This document shows positions 56,883-64,000 of a stretch of DNA of 64,000 nt, in pieces (positions within the stretch are counted from its first letter, which is position 1; each line of letters opens with the position of its first letter). The notes beneath the pieces were generated by a model. That model made no database searches. It saw only the letters and a list, made by a program, of their open reading frames with translations, and was not told the origin of the DNA. The DNA comes from Halicephalobus mephisto. Taxonomy: Eukaryota > Nematoda > Chromadorea > Rhabditida > Panagrolaimidae. The position numbers and the translations under genes were made by a program. The stretch lies in assembly GCA_009193035.1 (NCBI GenBank), contig SWDT01000224.1:1-64000 (forward strand), written 5' to 3'.

Positions 56883-57419
56883 TTTGAGTGAAAACTAAAA
56901 ATTTAAAGAAAGTAACTCAAAACGCCAGAGGTAACAGCTGTTGGCAATGTTTTATCCCTTCAGGTCAATGCTGGTCGCGATTAAGATTCGGACAATCCCA
57001 TTTATCGATTTTTTTAGGAAATCCGTTCATCCGGATCAATGTACAATTATTCTCGGAAAATTTCAAATTTTAAATCATTCTAATTTCATAAATAAATAAT
57101 AAAATTCCGTAATTTTTTATTAAATTTACACAAACTTGTAAATTCAATAATATAGAAAACAAAATTGGAAGTGATTTTTAGGCGAAATTTAATATTGTAA
57201 AAATTTCGTAATATGTTGTACACAAATCTGGTGCTTTGGCGTTCTGTTCCAAAGCACAATGATTTTCGAGTGTTTTTGTTTTTTAAATTTTTAAATTTTT
57301 TTCGATTTTAAATAAAATAATAAAGTTATGTCAAATTTTAAAAACATAATTATGGAATTTTATTTATTTTTGGATGAATTGGAAGAGGGTTAACTTTGAA
57401 TTTTTGAGGATTTCCGAAT

Positions 57420-58832
57420 TTAGAGTTTGGAAAATTCAGGAGCAGGTTGCTTTGTGATGCTGGCCAGAGCTGCTTTCGCAACGTCTTCGGTCATCAGTTG
57501 GCTCATGTTCCTGAAGATAATTATTATTATTTATTTATCAAGAAAAGTAACACTTTTTTGATCAGAGTACTTTGGAATGTCCTGAACGTCGAACAATATT
57601 TTCATATATCTTCATTAATCCTCGCGGGTGGACAAAGGGTTATGTACCCTATGCAACCCTGGTCCAGAAAGTTCTGGATTTATCTAGGAAAAATAATTCC
57701 AGAACACTGATCACGAAAAACAAAAATTTTAGGCCACTTTGGTTTCTAAAAATCCATGTTGGAATAATTTCGTCAAAAAAATTCATGTATAATTTTTTAG
57801 AATAGTATAATTGATTACGAAATAACTATCGCAAAAAACAAAAATTTTAATTTTTAAAAAATTCTGGGAATTTATGTTTGGAAAATTTCATAGAAAATGC
57901 TTATTTTTAATTTTTAATAATATGATTAATTTTTTAATATTATGATTAATTTTTAATATTATGATTAATTTTTAATATTATGATTTATTAAACAGACCAA
58001 TTGGCGATGAAGTGGAGGGAATCAGAAACCGTGTGATCCCGGGAGTAGTTGAGAGTCATCTTGGTCCCTTGGACAGCCACGGGGCTTTTTTCGGCAATCA
58101 CAGTCGCCATCTCGAGAGCTGCTTTCATCACTTCTTCTTTGGTTTCGTAAATTTTGGAAATTAAACCTAAAAATTCGAAATTATTTCAAATAAATTAAAT
58201 AATATCGAACTATATTGAAAAGCTTCTTTTTCGTCGAAAATTCTGGCGGTGTAGGAGATGTCTTTGATCCAACTTTCGTTTCCGCAGATTTTCGGAAGTC
58301 TGTTGAGTGATCCGGTGTCGGCAGCAAGTCCGATGTCCACTTCCTTGACCGAAAAAATGGTTTTGCCACTGGCAATCCGGATGTCACAACAGCAGACCAA
58401 GTCGATTCCTCCACCGACACAAGCCCCGTGGATTGCCGCGATCACCGGCTTCGAACAAGCTTCAACCAAGTTGAAGGATTCTTGAAATTCGAGGATTTTC
58501 TCCCGCAATTTCCGAGCTTTACGAGCTAGGTCAGTTTCGTGATCGTCCTGAGGACCCATGATCTCTTGACTTTCCTTCAGGTCCAATCCAGCACAGAAAA
58601 CACTAAAAATCGATGTTTTTCGTCTTTTTTTAAAAACAAACCGTCCATTCCCACTCAAAATCACAACCCTGGTATCAGGATCAGTGTCTAGAAATTTGAA
58701 AACTTGTCCGATCTCGTGCCAGAGGCGTCCATTGAGGGCATTCCTCTGGTTCGGTCTGTTCAGCTGGACATTCACCACAAAAGGAGCAACTCTGGTCAGC
58801 AGAACATGCTCCAAATTTAATTTGTCGCTCAT
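57420..58832 (-). CDS. Peroxisomal dienoyl-CoA isomerase (ECH1-like)
   Basis: Predicted 280-aa crotonase-fold enzyme from four exons: 58832-58642, 58602-58211, 58166-57998, 57510-57420; all in phase. It matches delta3,5-delta2,4-dienoyl-CoA isomerase, which shifts double bonds during unsaturated fatty acid beta-oxidation. The catalytic acidic residues of ECH1 are all present: GGGIDLVCCCDIR, KEVDIGL and AADTGSLNRLPK. FVVNVQLNRPNQRNAL and VFCAGLDLKE are typical crotonase motifs. It ends in Ser-Lys-Leu, a canonical peroxisomal targeting signal. No mitochondrial presequence is seen, so peroxisomal location is favoured. Two donors (A|GTTCGA and TG|GTCTGT) are weak but are the only ones preserving phase and homology. 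Intron 3 is long (487 nt) and full of repeats. Confidence 0.92.
57700..57990. repeat. Family B copy plus a 20-nt tandem repeat (intronic)
   Basis: Family B words (AAATTTTAGGCCACTTTGGT, then ATCCATGTTGGAATAATTTC) followed at about 57905-57985 by four tandem copies of a TTTTTAATATTATGATTAA-like unit. Within intron 3 of the isomerase gene. Confidence 0.65.
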
Positions 58833-60417
58833 TACGGATTCAACCCTTAATTCGTAACTTACCTAAAAAAGGAAGTAATAAAAATAAAAATAAAAAAATT
58901 TTAAAAATAAAAAATTAAAAAATTAAAATAATTTTAAAAATAAAAATAAAAAAATTTTAAAAATAAAAAATTTAAAAATAAAAATAATTTTAATTGAAAT
59001 TTCGAAATAATTTGAGTAAAAAATTGAATATAATTAAACTAGATATTTTGACATAATTTAAATATATTTAAAAATATTTAGAATCGATCCAATTTTAGTA
59101 AATGTTTTTCTAATTTTAAATAATTTGTAAAATCCGTAAATTTCTGTTAAAAAATCAAATAGTTTTAATTATTGTTAAAAATGTATTTAAATATATAAAT
59201 AAAATCATTAAAATCGATTTTTAAAAATTTCTAAAACATCGAAAATTGGAAAATTCGAATTTGGTTTTTGTCGTTTTTAAATTTCTTATAAAATTTACAG
59301 TTTTTTTAAAAATATTATCTGCTAAAAGTTAAATAAAGATTCCAAATAGATATTTTAATAATTATGAATTAATCGTATTATTTGTAAATTTGATATAGTG
59401 CGAAATAGGAATAAAAGTAAAAAAAAATAAAAAAGTAAAAAAAAATAAAAAAAATAAAAAAAGTAAAAAAAAGTAAAAAAAGTAAAAAAAAGTAAAAAAA
59501 ATTAAAAAAGTAAAAAAAGTAAAAAAAAGTAAAAAAGTAATTATGAATTAAATTACTTTGTTTCGAAACTTCGATTTAAAGAAAATTACTACTTTTATTT
59601 GACAATATTTAAAAATAAAACCACAAAAATCAGTAAACAGATATTTCATGAATTCTGTGAAGTTTCTTTCAAAACTTATCAGAAAAAAATAAACACAAAA
59701 ATTATAGTTTTGTAGTTTATCCTTACGGAGTGCATTTCGTCGAAAAATGAACTAAACTAATTTAAATAATTAATAAACATCTTAATTATGAAATTTCAAA
59801 ACCATAGAATTTAATTAATCATAAATATTGATTTCAATTTTTTCAAATTTAAATTTTTTTCTGAAATTTTATTATTTTCTGACTGTTTCTGGTTTTAATT
59901 TAAGAAATAAAGACAAAATGAGTATAATAATCAAGATTTATTCGGATATATTTTATCCCGCAGTTTGCTGTCGAAAATCCATCGAATTTTTGATTTTTTA
60001 ATTTTAAAATTTATAAATTGACAGTTTGTAATACAAGATTACACGTACAGTAATATGAAAGAAACTTTGAAAATAAAGTTAGATTTTTTTTGCAAAAGTT
60101 GCCTGAGGGCATGGTGATAGTCAGTGTAGTTCTTGCGTCCCCTCGGCTTTGACCTTCTTATTTCGCTTCTCAGACTGGACTCCAAAAAAGAAAAAAGTAG
60201 TTCTTCGAAAATTGACTTAATTAGGAAAATGTTTGTTTTTGTCAGACGATATGTAATTTGATTTTTATGATTTAATTTTAATTTTCGAAATTGTGGTAAA
60301 GTTTATTAGCCACAATAGAAAGCAATTTAGGAAATTAAACAGAAGCCTGAGATGACTGTTTTTGTATTGAAGCAAGTACTGACAGATCCAGTTTTCTTGA
60401 GCATTGATCTGACAAGG
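58833..60417. other. AT-rich spacer with simple repeats
   Basis: Very A/T-rich DNA. A-rich simple repeats occur at about 58871-58990 (AAAAATAAAAAAATTTTAAA type) and 59410-59540 (AAAAAGT type). The right end is the 3' region of the Cys-loop receptor gene. No coding exon supported. Confidence 0.6.
59405..59545 (+). repeat. Poly-A/AAAAAGT microsatellite
   Basis: About 140 nt made almost only of A runs of 5-8 broken by GT or T. Simple-sequence expansion. Confidence 0.85.
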
Positions 60418-63400
60418 TTATCCGTCTTGGTGAAGATAATACCACCAGTAGATTCCTAAATATTGATTATATAAATTTCCATATAAAATACATTAAAATT
60501 ACCGTTGAATAAAGTGAAAAATAATGGAAATCCCTTGGCGGCGAAGGAGTCTATTTTGTTTGCCATTTCCGGAGGCGGTCTGTTCGAGCAGCCGTTCTCG
60601 ACGTTGAACGGCGGACTGAAACGAGGTTATACGGTTTCTGGATTAGGGAAATTGTAAAAAATAAATAAATGTTGACATCGTGGTTGAAGTAAAGTGACAC
60701 GTTTATTCGGACGGTTAAGATAGGGAAATCTCGAAAATAGGACAAGAGGACTCAGTAGTCACTCATTCAGGGGGACTTGACCGGGTTCAAAAACCTCAAG
60801 TTAGCTATCCAGAACTATGCTTTAGGATTTCTACAACTTACAAGCGTCTACTAACTGCAGGACGTAAGAAATTAGATTCAAGGGTATTTAATTAAAGCAA
60901 AAACTTACTCTGAGAAGTCTTCTGGAATGAAGCTTTTCTTTCTCGTCCATCCGTTGGCGTTGCTGGTTCCATTTACGGACATACTGTTCTTTTTCGCTTC
61001 ATGTCCGCCGTTATTAGTTGATTGTTTCTTCCCAAGTACAGTAACCGGCAGAGATCCATTAGGAGTGGTTGAATTCTTCGAGACAAGTTCCACAGCCGTA
61101 GGGGTTCCTATGCCGTTGAGTCCGAGGAGGGGACTCGGGGTTCTCTCGATCATAAAGGAGCTTCGTGACCTCGTTCGTACTGAAGCCATACTTGTTCTTT
61201 TTGACTGCAAATGTCGTCGTTTTGCTTCTGTTATTTTTTCGACGAATCCCACAATGGCTAGTTCAATTAAGGAAAAGAAAATGAAGGCAACACAGATGAA
61301 AAACCTAAACATTAATCATCGTAAAAGCTATCATTAATCCCCTTTGAAGTCCTACCATAAATCACAGGCTTTTACGAATGATACACGTGGGAGGTTCTTG
61401 ACGACATTACCAAACTGAAATTTCGGGTTTAGAAATTTATATCAAAAATAAAACTATCCAATCTGTATTTCTCAAATCAAGGCAATCTAAGAAATACGGT
61501 CCTGGGGCGAAAAACCATGAATATCAGTTAGTTGGTGTACTGTAATAAAGAAGATGTTGCGTAGCCTACCTAACACTTGCTTCCCTAATTTCATAAGCAT
61601 TATTTTTCTGTTTTCAGAGCAGAATTCTCGGTAGCTAGATTGCCTTAGCATATTGAGTAATGAAAAAAATAATCTAAAAAGTAGGAAATTTCGAAACCAG
61701 TGCGAATTAAGGAAAGAAAAGATCTCATACTTGCTGAGCAACATTCACGTTATTATTATTATTATTGTTTGAATGCATTATTGTTGATATATCAAACGGA
61801 TATAATATTTTTCTGTCTTCCACGCGGTCCTGAAGCGAAAAGTCCTGCGCGGCAATCAGCGGAGTGTTGAACACTGATTGTTACTTGTGGTTTTCGTTGT
61901 TTGTGCGTTATTTCGACATTACGCAATTCTAACGTCATCTTGTCTTATGGTACAATCCCGTGATGTAAAAAAACTTTACCGAGAAAAGCAAAGACATCAA
62001 GGAAGAAACGCCCAAGGTGATCCGTGCAGGAAGGGCTCCAGACGGGATCCAGAAGGCGATCCAGCTGATGAAAACAGACAAATACCCGGGTAAGTAGAGT
62101 TGTAAGACGTAGTACCCGTACAATCTCTTGAATCTAAATGCGGAAATCTCGGTGATTTCGTAAAAACGAGACTTACCTAAATGTTACTTTTAGTTGGTCC
62201 CACATGCCGGCTGTATAGCTAAAATGAATTTTTAATCAGCGGAAGTCCCAATGATCAAAACTCACTCCTGAGTTGTGTGTTCCCATGATAAATTATGATA
62301 CTGAAAATCAGGCAAGCGGAATTCATCGGCATCTGGCAGCGTTACGGGCATCCATTGTTGCCAAACAAGTCTGACCTCGGCGATGTTGTATGAATAAGAT
62401 TCAAAAATAAGTGTGCATTCCTGAAATAGGTTTCTTTGTGAAGAAAACAAAAGTTAACCCACTTGTGAATCCACGGGAAAATTTGATAATTGAAAAAAAC
62501 ACGGACCAGAAACTCTGACGCGGTAATTCAACCACGTTGTACCTGAAATATTTTGACGTAAATAATTACTTATTCAAATGGACAATGTTGAAAAAAAATC
62601 TAGTTTTAGACAGTCCTACCATTGGGGTAGATGATTAGGAGAACATTGCTAGCGGGAGATTTGTGGACTTCCGTGGCTTTCGAGTTGACGAAGCAGACGT
62701 TCGGGGTCCAGAGCTTGTCCGCCACAGAGCTATCCAAACTCAGATTTGTTTTACAGGAGAAGTTTTTATAAGCAAGTCTGGAATCAACATACGCAATTAT
62801 AAAACATAAAAATAATCATTTTTCACAAAATGGTCCTAACGAGAATTTTTGAACTTTTCCAGTCAAGACCAAAAAGTATAAAACTTAATAATTACATAAC
62901 TATATAAAATTATAATCATAATTATAGTGTTGTAAAACATAATCATTTTTTACAAAATGGTCCTAACGAGAATTTTTGAACTTTTCCAGTCAAGACCAAA
63001 AAGTATAAAACTTAATAATTACATAACTTTATAAAATTATAATCATAATTATAGTATTGTAAAACATGAACTTTTTTTACAAAATGGTCCTGACTGGAAT
63101 TTTTGAACTTTTCTAGAAAATGAAATAATTAAAAATTTCTGTTTTTCACAATTATTATTTCGTGATTTTACATGGTTCTACAATCAATTGTATTTTATAA
63201 AAACTAAAAATGACTTTTTACGAAATGGTTTCGATGCAAATTTTTAATTTTTCAGAAACTAAAGTGGTCTGAAATTTTTGTTTTTCACCGTAGTTGTTTC
63301 GTAATCACTTTGTTAGAATTGTATTCCACCTGAATAAGTCTAGAAGTTTTTAGTCAAGAGTTCTATAGAAAATGAAACCTCTTGTTCACCCCCGAAGGTT

Positions 63401-63894
63401 GGTAATTATATATTAAAATATTAATAAATGTTCGAAAATCATGGTTAACATGAAATAACTCCTCAGGGTCAGACTGGAGTTAAAAGCAGAACAAACCTAG
63501 GGTCGTGCCATACTTGACTGAACCAGACGTCGGCGATGAAAGAGTTGGTGATTTCGGATATGGAAGATATGTCCTGTACGGTCAATTCGACCGAGACGAT
63601 GACTGACTCATTGGATGGAACTACGGTTTTATCGTAATTATTGAGAATATCAGCCAATAACGATTTTCGATGATTGGAATTATATATACATTCTTCGTTT
63701 TCGTTCAGATTAGATATAGTTTCCGGATCGAATTCTGGAGTACTCGGCGGAACCGTCGGATAATAATCCCCAGAATTCTTGAGCAAATCGAACAGTCCTT
63801 TCCTGTCATGATCCGTCCTTTGGTTGATTTCAGTGGTCTCGACTACCGGAGAGTGCTGCATGAGAGCCAACATCAACACTAAGTCATGCAACAT
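60418..63894 (-). CDS. Cys-loop ligand-gated channel, anion type
   Basis: Predicted 530-aa pentameric channel subunit from ten exons: 63894-63497, 62777-62620, 62542-62463, 62420-62266, 62218-62177, 62133-61980, 61414-61356, 61304-60909, 60615-60503, 60455-60418; all phases agree. A signal peptide and long N-terminal extension lead to the ligand-binding domain ([24 protein letters not shown]). The Cys loop has 13 residues between Cys ([15 protein letters not shown]). TM1 is [20 protein letters not shown]2 begins [14 protein letters not shown]; the Pro-Ala-Arg indicates anion selectivity. TM3, then a long loop (about 110 residues) and TM4 ([17 protein letters not shown]) complete it. It belongs to the worm LGC group. 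Ligand unknown: monoamine, GABA-like or other. Confidence 0.9.
61483..61870. repeat. Dispersed repeat family A copies (intronic)
   Basis: A reverse part at about 61483-61545 (GGGGCGAAAAACCATGAATA, GTGTACTGTAATAA) and a forward part at about 61785-61870 (GATATATCAAACGG, CACGCGGTCCTGAAGCGAAA). Both lie in the receptor intron between 61414 and 61980. Confidence 0.55.
62811..63340. repeat. 127-nt tandem repeat plus family B units (intronic)
   Basis: A 127-nt unit (TTTTACAAAATGGTCCTAAC, then GAATTTTTGAACTTTTCCAG) is repeated almost exactly from 62831 to 62958, with a partial third copy starting at 63085. Diverged family B units continue to about 63340. All within the first intron of the Cys-loop receptor gene. 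Confidence 0.85.
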
Positions 63895-64000
63895 GGCTGG
63901 ACGAGATCACATTTGGAAGTCACTGAAATCTTCAATTTTAAAGCCTTATATTCCGTCTTCAATCTACGTCAATGAAGCACACAAAAATTAAAAAATTGTT

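Noticed and set aside
60551..60745. Minus-strand Arg-rich ORF
   Set aside because: Alternate frame of the Cys-loop receptor exon that encodes the start of TM4; the correct frame gives the family motif and splices in phase.
1..64000. CRISPR arrays, rRNA genes, spliced-leader RNA genes, prokaryotic operon signals
   Set aside because: None seen; the window is nuclear eukaryotic DNA with spliced genes.

Overview
The window is a gene-dense piece of a nematode genome, most likely Caenorhabditis or a close rhabditid. The evidence is introns of about 40-50 nt with T-rich CAG/TAG acceptors, AT-rich spacers, worm-specific families (SRI-like and SRE chemoreceptors, a divergent nuclear receptor, an EGF-plus-ASC channel, a MOLO1-domain protein, UNC-93), and clear orthologues of worm housekeeping genes. 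Most gene models below were assembled exon by exon. Splice phases were checked, so every multi-exon model gives an unbroken frame of the length expected for its family, unless stated otherwise.

Layout. 1-7.6 kb: a small chemoreceptor array (one receptor broken by a nonsense codon, two intact) with a short duplicated fragment on either side of the third receptor. 7.7-9.5 kb: a decayed RTE-type non-LTR retrotransposon. 10-11.6 kb: a small secreted-protein gene and a Cys-containing exon. 13-24.5 kb: conserved cell-biology genes, namely a TMEM144-like membrane protein, a STAR/KH RNA-binding protein, DNAJC21 (dnj-17), chaperonin cct-1, a small Arg/Ser-rich protein, and then qdpr-1 and agmo-1 tail to tail. 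25-30.3 kb: an EGAS-type DEG/ENaC channel and an SRE chemoreceptor. 30.4-44 kb: spo-11, a nuclear hormone receptor, rnr-1, a zinc-finger protein, stip-1 and folliculin (flcn-1). 44-50 kb: a minus-strand run of secreted or ectodomain proteins (an 18-module Cys-rich protein, a one-module relative, a MOLO1-domain protein). 51-64 kb: a multi-C2H2 protein, unc-93, a peroxisomal dienoyl-CoA isomerase and an anion-type Cys-loop receptor.

How genes relate. QDPR regenerates tetrahydrobiopterin and AGMO consumes it; the two are adjacent and convergent. spo-11 and rnr-1 are meiosis and S-phase genes on the same strand, and rnr-1 has a near-perfect palindromic E2F site upstream. Head-to-head pairs with short shared promoters are cct-1/RS protein, SRE receptor/spo-11 and stip-1/flcn-1. 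The C2H2 gene and unc-93 are convergent, and their stop codons physically overlap.

Beyond genes, two dispersed repeat families recur through introns and spacers. There is also a tRNA-like sequence inside a nuclear-receptor intron, a degenerate telomere-type hexamer tract, and several local tandem repeats. I did not find a clearly unknown multi-gene system. The most interesting items are the biopterin gene pair, the overlapping stop codons, the recent-looking receptor nonsense mutation, and the small secreted genes that simple ORF scans miss.
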